Positions 1-9,698 of a DNA stretch of 64,000 bases are shown here, in pieces. How positions within the stretch are numbered: position 1 is the stretch's first letter; each line of letters begins with the position of its first letter. This DNA is from Bedellia somnulentella (Eukaryota; Arthropoda; Insecta; Lepidoptera; Bedelliidae). The notes under the pieces were generated by a model. That model was not told the DNA's origin and made no database searches. It worked only from the letters and a program-made list of their open reading frames with translations. The position numbers and the translations under genes are program-made. The stretch is taken from contig OY755172.1 of the NCBI GenBank assembly GCA_963576735.1, forward strand, positions 4,526,001 through 4,590,000, in the 5' to 3' direction.

Positions 1-625
1 GAGGTCCAGGCCAATTGGCCTAGACCTCGCTTTAATAACATACCCTTTTTATATTATAAATCGATAAAGGACATAAAACTAAACAACTTTGCCCATGGAA
101 TGCCTATCTAAAATATTGTAATTTTCAAAAAAAAATAATAATTAAAAATTGTCGTACCTAGTTCAAACTGAGAATGTATAGAATGAGATTCCTTGCTTCA
201 GTGAAAATAAGAAATTAAAAAAAAAACATTTGATCTATGCTTTTCGCTCTGTAAACAAAAATATAACTTCTTTCGGTATTTTCCAGTTGTATTGATCGTC
301 GTTGAAAAATAATATCATGAAAATAAACCGGTAAGCGAGCGATTGAACTGGAAAATACAGAAAGAAGTTATGTTTTTGTTTACAGAGCAAAAAGCATAGA
401 TCAGAAGTTTTTTTTTTAATTTCTTATTTTCACTGAAGCAAGGAATCTCATTCTATACATTCTCAGTTTGAACTAGGTACGACAATTTTTAATTATTATT
501 ATATTTTGAAAATTACAATATTTTAGATAGGCATTCCATAGGCAAAGTTGTTAAGTTTGATGTCCTTTATTGATTTATAATATAAAAAGGGTAAGTTAAA
601 AAAGCGAGGTCTAGGCCAATTTGAT
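1..625. repeat. Foldback (long inverted repeat) element
   Basis: The segment is close to a giant hairpin. The left arm (about 13-290) is repeated in reverse complement at about 347-625, leaving a spacer of roughly 55 bases. The inner arm ends read AACTTCTTTCGG on the left and CAGAAAGAAGTT on the right, and the outer ends carry the motif GAGGTCTAGGCCAATT. The first 28 bases are themselves almost palindromic. There is no coding capacity. Single-arm relatives lie at 11545-11645, 16101-16201 and 17962-18125, so this is a dispersed family. The left boundary may lie outside the window. A foldback or MITE-type DNA element is the best class, but I see no clear target duplication. Confidence 0.75.
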
Positions 626-821
626 GACATCCATTAAATGAATATCAATCAATGATTGACAGTATGGACTTCATACTGTCAATCATTGAAAGACTTTTCG
701 TGTGAGCTCCTAATTTATTATATGCAAATAAAAAAACTTTGTTGTAGAATACCTATGTACATGTGATTGACCTTATGTTTGAGACTTACTTGTACTAAGA
801 AAACCGCTTCTAATGCAGGGT
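606..821 (+). repeat. Dispersed block shared with 18113-18335
   Basis: This block follows the right arm of the foldback and recurs nearly identically at 18113-18335. It contains a perfect 15-bp stem with a 5-base loop at 651-685 (ATGATTGACAGTATG and its complement). It then runs to CCGCTTCTAATGCAGGG, where the assembly gap begins. In the other copy the same point continues into a SINE, so the gap probably hides a SINE copy here. Confidence 0.7.
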
Positions 822-1021
822 NNNNNNNNNNNNNNNNNNNNNNNNNNNNNNNNNNNNNNNNNNNNNNNNNNNNNNNNNNNNNNNNNNNNNNNNNNNNNNN
901 NNNNNNNNNNNNNNNNNNNNNNNNNNNNNNNNNNNNNNNNNNNNNNNNNNNNNNNNNNNNNNNNNNNNNNNNNNNNNNNNNNNNNNNNNNNNNNNNNNNN
1001 NNNNNNNNNNNNNNNNNNNNN
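822..1021. other. Assembly gap of 200 N
   Basis: There are exactly 200 consecutive N, a typical placeholder length, so the true size is unknown. On the left the gap cuts the block shared with 18.1-18.3 kb. On the right it resumes inside the tRNA-like repeat unit that is repeated again 322 bases downstream. Reading frames drawn across it are meaningless. Confidence 0.98.
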
Positions 1022-1245
1022 TGGCCTTCTGAATTAGTTAAAAAAAAAAAAAAATCGGAGGTAGGAAACGCAAACACTACTTAAACGTGTAAACGAAATA
1101 AAGGATAGAAGAATTTCGCACTGGCAGCCAATTGACACGGTGGCTCAGTTGGCAGAGCGTCGTCGGGGCGTATACCCGAGGTCGCGGGTTCGATTCCCGC
1201 CTGTGTCGAATTTTTCTTTCCTTTATTTATTCTTTATTTATTAGT
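1022..1245 (+). repeat. tRNA-like dispersed repeat, unit 1 (5' part lost in the gap)
   Basis: This unit matches 1344-1567 almost base for base at an offset of 322. The order is an A-tract, GGAGGTAGGAAACGC, a 5' flank containing AAATAAAGGATAGAAGAATT, the tRNA-like core (1134-1207), a T-run, and CTTTCCTTTATTTATTC. The two sides of the core are roughly inverted relative to each other. Other copies are at 11826-12150, 16382-16706 (both minus) and 32560-32705 (rearranged). Confidence 0.75.
1134..1207 (+). tRNA. tRNA-like sequence (pseudo-tRNA within a repeat)
   Basis: The acceptor stem (GACACGG with CTGTGTC), the D arm (GCTC with GAGC), the anticodon stem (TCGGG with CCCGA) and the T arm (GCGGG with CCCGC, loop TTCGATT) all pair. 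The A box (TGGCTCAGTTGG) and B box (GGTTCGATTCC) are intact and a T-run follows, so polymerase III transcription is plausible. Against a functional tRNA, there are about three extra bases before the anticodon stem, and the loop GCGTATA has C instead of the invariant U at position 33. The formal anticodon would be GTA (Tyr-like). I regard it as an amplified tRNA pseudogene. Confidence 0.5.
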
Positions 1246-1567
1246 AATAGTCCCTACATGAGGTTTTCATGAACAAATAGATTTAAATTAGGTGATAGTT
1301 AGGCGTTTTCAACATTTGCATTCTATCTGAAAAGATGGACAAATGGCCTTCCGAATTAGTTAAAAAAAAAAAAAACGGAGGTAGGAAACGCAAACACTAC
1401 TTAAACGTGTAAACGAAATAAAGGATAGAAGAATTTCGCACTGGCAGCCAATTGACACGGTGGCTCAGTTGGCAGAGCGTCGTCGGGGCGTATACCCGAG
1501 GTCGCGGGTTCGATTCCCGCCTGTGTCGAAATTTTTCTTTCCTTTATTTATTCTTTATTTATTATCC
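1246..1567 (+). repeat. tRNA-like dispersed repeat, unit 2 (complete)
   Basis: This is a complete unit of about 322 bp lying directly behind unit 1. It starts near CCTACATGAGGTTTTCATGA, passes GATAGTTAGGCGTTTTCAAC and a second A-tract, and ends with the tRNA-like core and CTTTATTTATTCTTTATTTA. The same internal order is seen on the minus strand at 11.8-12.15 kb, which defines the family. Confidence 0.75.
1454..1527 (+). tRNA. tRNA-like sequence, second tandem copy
   Basis: The sequence is identical to 1134-1207 in the bases compared, including both internal promoter boxes, the C33 oddity and the extra bases before the anticodon stem. It is followed by ATTTTTC, a possible polymerase III terminator. 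Confidence 0.5.
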
Positions 1568-2041
1568 TGACTATCTCCTGATTTATGTAGTGGGAAGAGC
1601 CTACTTAACTTCATACAGTCTGGAAATTCTCCTATATCTATACATTTATTAAAAATTATAGTTAAATGGGGAGCGATTATATTTATTATTCTGTTTATGA
1701 CGAAAACTGACATTCCTGTTATGTCTTCGGTTTTTTTAAGGTCATTACTGTCAACGTGCTTAAAAGAAAACTGTGCTGTTGTTTTGGGGACATGAATTTA
1801 ATTTCTTTGTCTGAGTGGGGGTATTTATAAAATGATTTTAGCAATTTGTGATCTTGACTGTATCAGTTCATTATCTAATACTAAATTGTGATCATGTAGG
1901 TATTTTAGTTTTCCAGTTTCACTGATTATTATTTTCCAGGCAGTCTTACTCTTGTTAGAAGAACTCTTAATTTTATATTTTAAACATCTAGATTTAGCTT
2001 TACCACAAACTTTTTTGAAAATTTTAGGATATTTTCTGACA
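1568..2041. other. Non-coding stretch, nothing recognised
   Basis: This is AT-rich sequence with no substantial open frame, no clear repeat match elsewhere in the window and no RNA gene that I can see. Confidence 0.5.
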
Positions 2042-2623
2042 TCTATATTTATAATAAATCTGTAGAGAGGTCAATTCTGTACATAAAATCTATCTATACA
2101 TATAATAAATCTGTAGAAAAGGCATTTTTGTACATTGAAGAAATTGAAAAAAAAAAGCCAGCGTGTGAACAGATAAGTAACAGAACCCATTTCCATCATT
2201 TTTTCAATTTTTGTGTTTGTCTGTTTATATGTTTGTTTGTGCGCACATCACGTAAAATTTACGAATTCAATGCTGAAAATGTTTATATACAAAAATTATA
2301 CGTAGCTTAAGGTAGAACTTAGTTTTTGTTTCATCGAAATCGGTTCACTCTATCAAAAGATATGATTAATTTTGTGAGTTCAAGAAGAAAAATATTACGT
2401 TACGCAATTCAGTATAGTACTTGCAACGACATCTTAAGTCTAAATATAGAACTAATGTTGATAGTTGGAATCCAAAGTCCGATAGATGGCGTTGTGCAAA
2501 TGACGTCATTTTCTGAATCGCGGTGTTAAGATTTTCCGCACGAGAATCACCTCGACCGTGTTTACTAGACAAATTGGTTTCGTTAGGTGTCTTAAAAGTT
2601 CTTGAGTGTGTCGTTAAAGTTCT

Positions 2624-2805
2624 TTGGTTGCTTGAAAAAATATTTTGGTTTCGTTTGGTCATTGGTTTGAAGTACGAAGTAAATATTGAATTATATTTAC
2701 TTCGTAGTTGGTATTTGGTTGCTTGGAAAATTATTTTGGTTTCGTTTGGTCATTGGTTTGAAGTACGAAGTAAATATTGAATTTTATTTACTTCGTAGTT
2801 CGTAG
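2624..2805 (+). repeat. Two 91-bp tandem repeats with an internal palindrome
   Basis: A 91-bp unit starting TTGGTTGCTTG occurs at 2624 and again at 2715. Each unit holds the inverted repeat CGAAGTAAATAT/ATATTTACTTCG. It lies in the Helitron leader, 180 bases before the first ATG. It may be a promoter-region duplication, since no protein function is evident. Confidence 0.75.
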
Positions 2806-2986
2806 TTGGTATCCAATAGTGCCAATCGTTTTACAGTAAGTTAGTGTTGTCAATTCGTTGAATCACAACCACCAACAGACGATACGTTGTCGTACTAGAC
2901 TTATCGACGCACCGTTCTTTTAAGTTTGTAGACTATTCAGTCATAAGTGTTGTTGGTTTTGTTTATTGCTTTAATTTTCCTTAAAA

Positions 2987-5311
2987 ATGCCTCAAAGAAA
3001 AAAAACTAACCTTTCGCTGCGTAGCTGAAATGCGAAAAGGATGAGACTTAGTAGGTCTCAGGAATCGGAAGAAGATCGTGAAGCACGGTTATCTGCTAAC
3101 CGAGAGCACATCGCTCTTTCACGTGAATCTGAAACGTTCAGCGAAAGGGAGTCACGTTTAAGTTCACAAAGAACACGGACCACGACTTTGCGGTCTCAAG
3201 AGAGCATCGAGAAACGCGAAGTACGGCTGTCAGCTGTTCGAGAGAGAAATGCCGTCTCACTACAGTCCGAGAATTTCACCGAAAGGGAGTCACGCTTAAG
3301 TTCGCAAAGAACTCGGACCGCGACTTTGCGTTCTCAAGAGAGTATCCAGGAACGCGAAGTCCGGCTGTCTGCTGATCGGGAGCGCCACTCTCTCTCACGC
3401 GAGTCAGAGACATTCACAGAAAGGGAGTCACGCTTAAGTTCGCAACGAACTCGGGCCGCGACTTTGCGTTCTCAAGAGAGCATCCAGGAACGCGAAGTCC
3501 GGCTGTCTGCTGATCGGGAGCGCCACTCTCTCTCATGCGAGTCAGAGACATTCACAGAAAGGGAGTCGCGCTTAAGTTCGCAAAGAACTCGGACCGCGAC
3601 TCTCTCGCGCAAGTCTGAATCTCTCTCCCAAAGAGAAGAACGATTACAAATAGCTAGACATAACTATGTAAGTGTACAAAGAAACAATGAAAGTTATCTT
3701 GCATCTGAAAGGGAAAGAATAAATGAACTAAGACGAGCAGAAACAGCAGAACAACGTCAATCTCGCCTAGAAATGGAACGAGCTCGATACCATATGAATA
3801 GAGAAACAAATAGCGAAGCTGATGAGTCCATGGAATATGGAAATTGCGACAATAGGGAAAAATCAGGGTTCACTTATTCGTCTAGAACTAATTATGCTGG
3901 CTTTACTTCCGTGGGTGACATGAGAGAAATTTGTAATTTTTGTCATGCTTTGAAATGGAGGAAAGAGACAGACGGAATGTGCTGCTCAAATGGAAAAATT
4001 GTTCTTCCAAATTTCCAAGATCCACCACACTTACTTAAAAGTCTCCTTAATGGCGATCATCCCCAGTCGAAACATTTTTTGGATAATATTCGTTTATATA
4101 ACAGTGCTTTCCAAATGACTTCCTTTGGGGCAAAACAAATAACGGAAGGACCGTTCATGCCAACCTTCAAAGTACAAGGTCAAGTTTATCACCTTATTGG
4201 ATCTTTGCTGCCAGAAAATGAGCCCAAATTTCTCCAAATTTATTTTGTATCCGATTACACGCAACAGCTTAATGTTAGAAATCACAATTTTCCCCAGCTC
4301 AATGCTCAGCTTTTGGCTCAACTTCAAGAATTGCTGCATCACGTTAACCAGTACGTTCGAGAATTCAAAGCTGCATTGGAGTCAATTCCACAAGGCAGCA
4401 ATGATTTCAAAATTTTTATAAGTGCCGATAGATGTCCTGTGGGTGAACACCGTGGAAGACACAATGCACCCGTCGCAGATGAAGTTGCAGTTGTTTTAGT
4501 CGACCAGGAGTGTGAGAGGCGTGATATCGTGTTGCGTACACACGACTTAGCTTACGACGCCCTGCAATATCCACTAATTTATTGTCACGGTGAAGATGGG
4601 TACAATTTTGGGCTGTACCAAGTGAATCCTACAACGAGAGTCACTAATTATCAAAAAAATATATCTGCTCAACAGTACTATTCTTACTTTTTACAAATAA
4701 GGCAAAACAGTTTCGCATATTTGCAACGTTTTCTTGGTTTGCTCAGCCAATTAATTGTGGACATGTACGCAAAAATAGAAACTGAAAATTTAGTGTATAT
4801 TCGCACTAACCAGCGACGGTTACGCGCTGAAGAATACGTGCACTTGCGGGACGCCATGCAATCAGATAATAACGTCGAAGACTTGGGTCGATTGGTTATT
4901 TTGCCATCCAGTTTCACAGGCGGTCCGCGGTATATGCACGAACGAACGCAAGATGTTTTTTGTTACGTCCGTAAATACGGCCGGCCGGACCTTTTTATAA
5001 CATTTACAACAAATCCAAAGTGGACGGAGATTTGCCAGGCACTTCTCACAGGACAGACATCATACGACAGACATGACATTATTGCTAGGATTTTTCATTT
5101 AAAACTCAAAATCTTGATTAATCTACTTACAAAGGAGAAAGTTTTCGGTTCAACTCTTTGTTTTATGTATAGCGTCGAGTGGCAAAAGCGTGGTTTACCT
5201 CACGCGCACATTCTTCTGTGGCTGGAAGAAAAAATTCGTCCCGATGCTATAGACAGTGTCATAAGTGCAGAATTTCCGGACTATGATGCAGATCCGATTT
5301 GCATGATATAA
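2987..5311 (+). pseudogene. Helitron replicase, N-terminal part (zinc finger and Rep with HUH motif)
   Basis: This is the first part of the Helitron RepHel protein, the nuclear enzyme that nicks and joins single strands during rolling-circle transposition. The likely natural start is the ATG at 2987. It runs 13 codons to an in-frame TGA (3026-3028, probably a mutated CGA), and the open frame resumes with ATG 3041 in the same frame. Counted from 3041, residues 5-188 are four tandem 46-residue repeats of the type RSQES...REVRLSA...ERESRLSSQRTR. Near residue 298 is a Cys-rich finger (CNFCHALKW). The PDLFITFTTNPKW motif of the Helitron-like N domain follows, then the metal-binding HUH-type motif GLPHAHILLWL near residue 717. 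The frame ends by frameshift at 5311. Downstream segments carry the catalytic tyrosines and the helicase. Confidence 0.88.
3053..3604 (+). repeat. Four in-frame 138-bp coding repeats
   Basis: The phase-matched starts of the RSQES motif fall at 3053, 3191, 3329 and 3467, exactly 138 bases apart. Units 3 and 4 are the most alike, suggesting the latest duplication. The encoded segment is strongly charged (Arg, Glu, Ser) and probably helical. Such RSQES repeats are familiar from insect Helitron proteins. Confidence 0.92.
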
Positions 5312-5722
5312 TAAAAACACATATGGTTCACGGGCCATGTGGCGTCTTAAACAGGGAATCACCGTGCATGAAAGAAGGTCAATGCTCAAAAAAATACCCC
5401 AGAGCACTTAAAGAACTAACTATGGCTGGGAAAAATGGGTATCCGCAATACCGGCGAAGATCACCGTCACAAGGTGGTTTCACAGCTACTATCAGATTCC
5501 GTGGACAAGAAATAATTCTAGATAATAGTTGGGTGGTACCGTATTCTCCAGTTTTGTCAAAAGCTTTGCAAGCACACATTAATGTTGAAATTTGTAATAG
5601 CGTCGAATCTATAAAATATATATGTAAATATGTTAATAAAGGTAGTGATCAAGTCATGATAGTACTGAGAAATAACAACCAATTTGATGAAGTGACAAGG
5701 TATCAATCTGGCCGATACATAA
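5299..5722 (+). pseudogene. Helitron replicase, second part (Rep catalytic tyrosine region)
   Basis: This continues the Rep domain in another frame. The apparent start is a TTG inside the overlap, so it is a frameshifted continuation rather than a new gene. It begins with the conserved KTHMVHGPCG stretch and includes CSKKYP. Near residue 103 it has YICKYVNKG, the two-tyrosine motif expected to attack DNA in Helitron Rep. It ends with the DEVTRYQSGRYI motif, which the MITE splits at 5723. The frame reads on into the MITE as an artefact to 5781. Confidence 0.87.
5720..5722. repeat. Target-site duplication TAA, left
   Basis: TAA directly precedes the MITE and is repeated at 6255-6257 directly after it. 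A three-base TAA/TTA duplication is typical of PIF/Harbinger transposition. Confidence 0.8.
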
Positions 5723-6254
5723 GGGACGATCCATTAATTACATCACACCTCAAGGGGGGGGAGGGGGTCCACAAAATGTGACATATCGTGACAGGGAAGA
5801 GGGAGTAGTTCCATGTTTGTGACCTCACAACCCTCACTACAATGTTTCAATCTACTTAAGTTTAAAAAAAATATTTCAGTTTTTAACTAACTTTGTATAA
5901 TTATTATATTATTATACTAAACTAATCTTCAACATACTCGGATTTGTTTGGATGTATTCGTTGCCTATAAATTTGATACTATTTTTTTGGCAGAGTTTAA
6001 TGAATAATTGTTTTCGAAATAGCGAATGTATTTCAAAGGCAATAAGTCTCAATTTACAACGCCCCGTAAGCGTTTAAGCATTAAAAGTTAGTTTCAGAGT
6101 GATGTTGTAATTTCAGTTTCTCCTGAACTAAAAACCTAAATGTGACGTCACACTAAGGGGGGAGGGTGTAGTTAATTGTGACGAAGTGTGACAAGGGGGG
6201 AGGGAGGGGTCAAAAAATCATGAAATTGGTGTGACGTAATTAATGGATCGCCCC
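5723..6254. mobile_element. PIF/Harbinger-type MITE inside the Helitron Rep gene
   Basis: This is a 532-bp non-coding insert. It begins GGGACGATCCATTAATTAC and ends with the near-perfect complement GTAATTAATGGATCGCCCC, so the terminal repeats are about 27 bp (GGGRCGATCC...). It is flanked by TAA on both sides. The subterminal regions are G-rich (long G runs near 5754 and 6195). If the insert and one TAA are disregarded, the Helitron frame continues across the site into SSAEAVWRI, the conserved continuation of the motif. That proves the insertion is secondary. There is no transposase, so it is non-autonomous. Confidence 0.9.
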
Positions 6255-6257
6255 TAA

Positions 6258-6874
6258 GCTCTGCGGAGGCAGTTTGGCGCATTTTGAGTTTCCCTATTCA
6301 TGAAAGGTATCCGCCAGTCATCCATCTTGACGTGCACCTGGAAGGCGGGCAGCGAGTTTACTTTCAGCCAGAAAATGTGGCAGAAAGAATGAACAACCCA
6401 AGACAAACCACCTTGCTAGCATTCTTTCGCCTTTGCGAAAGAGACAATTTCGTTAAGTCTATGTTGTACAATGAAGTGTCACATTATTATACTTATAACA
6501 AGCAGCAAGGTGTTTTTAATCGCAGGAGACGTGGAACTGCTGTAGAAGGCGAGAGCGGCATTTTTAAAGAACACGTGATTGGAAGAGTATACACGGTGCA
6601 CCCAAATAATGCAGAGTGTTATTATTTACGCCTTCTCCTTCACACAGTGCGAGAACCTACTTCTTTTGCTGAGCTCCGCAAAGTGGACGATATAGAATAT
6701 CCCACAATTCAAGCTGCTTGCCGCGCACGGCATTTATTAGATGGCGATCAGCATTGGGATGATGCTTTAGCCGAAGCATGCGTCAGTGATAGTCCACATC
6801 GTTTGCGCCATTTATTTGCCATTTTGTTGACATTTTGTGGCCTATCGGACGCTGGGCAGTTGTGGCAAAAATAG
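6258..6874 (+). pseudogene. Helitron replicase, third part (Rep-helicase linker)
   Basis: The first methionine is at 6284 in the track's reading, but coding sense starts right at the MITE boundary with SSAEAVWRILSF, so this is an internal segment. It contains the linker typical of Helitron proteins: HLEGGQRVYF, then LTFFxLC-type and FNRRRRG motifs, IGRVYTVHP, and YYLRLLLHTV with the following RHLLDGDQHWDDAL. It ends at a premature stop after QLWQK. The next segment picks up with KDAFAEDFL in another frame, so a small indel lies in the A-run near 6868-6872. Confidence 0.87.
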
Positions 6875-8480
6875 AAAAGACGCGTTTGCCGAAGATTTTT
6901 TGAGACAGCAAAATATAAATAGTGAAACTTCTGACCAAGTACGTGAAAGCTGCCTTAATAGGTCTTTGATGGCTATACAAGATATAGTTACAAGTATAGG
7001 AGGGAACCCCCTCAGTCAATACGGCTTGCCTACTCCGACAGTTGGTGGGGAACGAATTAATAGAGAGTATACATCTGAAATAAATTACAACCCCGAAGAG
7101 TTAGCAGAAATATTGCGAAATGGCTGTTCAAATTTGACGTCAGAACAACGTCAAATCTTTGATAGAGTATGCTGTAGTGTAGAACATTCATTAGGAGAAA
7201 TGCTGTTTTTAGATGCACCTGGTGGAACAGGTAAAACTTTCCTCACTAAAGTTATCTTGGCTCAAATAAGAAGCCAAAACAAAATTGCCCTTGCCGTCGC
7301 CTCCTCAGGAATAGCTGCCACTTTATTACCAGGAGGAAAAACAGCACATACAACATTTAAAATACCAATCGACTTGGACCGCACAGAAAACCCTGTTTGC
7401 AACGTGTCTCGCAATAGTGATAAAGCAAAGGTTTTACGCGATTGCGCCCTTATCGTTTGGGACGAGTGTACGATGGCAAATCGTAAAGCTGTGGAAGCTG
7501 TAGATAGAACGTTGCGAGACATGAGACAAAATGACCGACCGATGGGAGGCTTAACGGTGCTATTCTGTGGAGACTTCAGGCAGACACTCCCTATAATACC
7601 CAGAGGAACGAGGGCCGATGAAATAGGTGCCTGTTTAAAGAGCTCTATTTTATGGCGTAGTGTCATAATAACTAATTTGAGCTTTAATATACGAGCATAT
7701 TTGGGAGGTGTCGCAAACACGCAGCTTTTCTCAAATGTACTACTTCAAATTGGTAACGGCACATACCCGACTCAAGAAGGAGGTAAAGTAACTTTAGTCG
7801 AAAGCCTGTATTCTCCTGTTGCCTCACAACAGGAACTCATTTCCTCTGTATACGGAGATCCATCAGAGATCTCGAACCATGACGCTGCTTGGCTATGCCA
7901 ACGAGCTATTTTTGCACCTCGCAATGACCAAGCAGCAGCAATAAATTCTCAAATATTAGTACATGTTTCTGGAGAAAGTAGGGAATATTTATCAATTAAC
8001 ACGGTTTTGGAAGAAGGAGATGCCACTCACTATCCAGTAGAATTTTTAGACTCTCTAAATACACCAGGTCTTCCAGCACACAAAATTTATTTAAAAGTCG
8101 GAGTACCAATCATTCTACTCAGAAATATAAGCCCACCAAAACTATGCAACGGAACTCGGTTGAGAGTGACAAATCTCGAAATCTTAACAGGTTACGGCTC
8201 CGGTGATGTTGTTTTCATTCCCAGGATACCTATTATCCCCAATAATTTTCCATTTACTTTCAAACGTGTGCAGTTTCCTGTAAGCCTCTGTTACGCTATG
8301 ACTATTAATAAAGCCCAAGGCCAGACGTTATCCGTTGCGGGTGTAGACCTTACTTTTGATTGTTTCTCACACGGCCAACTCTATGTTTCTCTATCACGTG
8401 TTAGCAACCCAAACAACCTTTTTGTATATGCTCCGGGTAATTCCACCGCTAACATACTGTATAGAGAAGCCTTGACGTAA
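6837..8480 (+). pseudogene. Helitron Pif1-type helicase domain
   Basis: This is the C-terminal superfamily 1 DNA helicase of the Helitron protein, which unwinds the displaced strand. True continuity starts near 6873; the first dozen residues from the ATG at 6837 are an overlap artefact. Visible motifs are Walker A (DAPGGTGKT, about residues 125-133), DECTM (Walker B, about 209), GDFRQTLPII (about 245), VSLCYAMTINKAQGQTL (about 485-500) and HGQLYVSLSRVSNP (about 512-525). It stops at TAA 8478-8480. This domain is intact from 6873 on, but it is separated from Rep by the upstream breaks. The part after 7909 recurs at 12465-13036. Confidence 0.92.
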
Positions 8481-8571
8481 TCAACTATACCAAAAGTCAG
8501 GACTCTTATCTAAATCATCAAAAAGGTGATATACTCTTAACTAAACGACGTTTTTTTGTTCTCGACAATCA

Positions 8572-8598
8572 CGCGAACGAAGTCGCGGGCACAGCTAG
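8572..8598 (+). other. Helitron 3' terminus: hairpin plus CTAG
   Basis: The stem CGCGA (8572-8576) pairs with TCGCG (8583-8587) around a 6-base loop. It is followed by GGCACAG and the terminal CTAG, with host T at 8599. This is the termination signal of Helitron rolling-circle transposition. Confidence 0.85.
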
Positions 8599-8635
8599 TA
8601 TATTTTTAAAATAACTATCAGGGAGTGATTAGGGA

Positions 8636-9543
8636 TCGATACTGATGCCAAAAATGCAATCAGTAAAATTTTTGTCTGTCTGTCTGTTTGTATGTCCCTC
8701 ATGGAAACAAAAACTACTCGACGGATTTTAACGAAACTTGGTACAATTATTCTTCATAGTCCTAGGCAGGTTATAGAATACTTTTCAGCAAAGTGGTGAA
8801 GGGAAATTTTGGGAAATTTTGGGAAAACGGAAGAAGTTACTCCATTGTTTGTGCTTCTGTCGCGTGTGCAGCTTTAATGGTTAAAATTACTTAGAAATCA
8901 CGTATGACGGAAATATTAAACATACAATTGTCTAAAAAATATTCCGCAACAGCATATATGTCTATATTTTTTGGTTGACTCACAATCACACGTGTAACTC
9001 TTGATGGCTTAGCAGTTCGGAGCATTCTGCTTATATTTGTTTACTCTTACGTTTATGTACTTCTTACTTATACTTATCTTACTTTGTAGTACTCACTCAT
9101 TCCTTACTTAAAAAAGTTAACATTATTACCTTTTCAAAAAAAAAAAAAATCATCATAGAAATCGGTATAGAAACACCAAAATTATACATGAAAAATAATA
9201 GTCGCACGCGACCTAAATCAAATCTTTACTAATTTACATATTACATACCAGATGGCGCTAGTAGCACGCATCCTACGTGGCGGTAGGTTTTTTAGATTGT
9301 CATATAATACTTCATAGCGTTTTACTCTACTCGAACTCTCCCAACTCAACTTGAAAATTAGCATATTTGTGGAGATACTGAACAGTTCATAAAAGCGCTT
9401 TCAAAATCACAAAGTTACACTATTCAGGAGTGCTATTAGTTGTAATCAAGGCGCTAAATTTAATTAATCTTGAGCAGTGATTGAAGAAACCTCTGGTATT
9501 TTTAAAACTACGCTACTCGTGCGAAGCTGGGCCGATCCACTAG
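8636..9543 (+). mobile_element. Non-autonomous Helitron-like element (5' end uncertain)
   Basis: The right end reads GTGCGAAGCTGGGCCGATCC then CTAG (9540-9543) and T, closely like the 3' end of the Helitron at 28321-28526. The left part carries TGTCTGTCTGTC and CTACTCGACGGATTTTAACG, a motif common in insect elements. A TC after an A near 8636 may be the 5' end, but this is inference. There is no coding capacity. Confidence 0.55.
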
Positions 9544-9698
9544 TAAATAATAAAATCTTGGTTGAAGTTATGGGACTTTTCTCTATAAATGTTGTATAGG
9601 TGATCTCAACTTATTCTAATTCCAGCCGTGGCCCATTCAGCAAAAGAGCATTTTGTATTACATATATTATATATACTTTCTTATATATAATATATATA

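Larger units (their letters stand above)
2042..8598 (+). mobile_element. Autonomous-type Helitron, inactivated
   Basis: Helitrons are rolling-circle DNA transposons that begin with TC, end with a hairpin and CTRR, and insert between A and T. Here candidate TC starts follow an A at 2042 and again at 2089 (TCTATCTATACATATAAT). The 3' end has a stem CGCGA/TCGCG at 8572-8587, then CTAG at 8595-8598 followed by T. The interior encodes zinc-finger, Rep (HUH) and Pif1-type helicase domains in the usual order. Inactivating changes are an in-frame TGA at 3026, frameshifts near 5295 and 6870, and a MITE at 5723-6254. The part from 7909 is duplicated downstream. Confidence 0.88.

Noticed and set aside
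718..1084. Open frames on both strands around 0.72-1.08 kb
   Set aside because: They run through 200 N, which are not stops. There is no coding evidence.
1134..1207. Functional tRNA gene
   Set aside because: C33 and extra bases before the anticodon stem, and its presence in a dispersed repeat, argue for a pseudogene, so it was listed only as tRNA-like.
4094..7720. Opposite-strand frames within the Helitron (for example 4094-4342, 7262-7720)
   Set aside because: They are shadows of the real plus-strand frames and have no recognisable domains.
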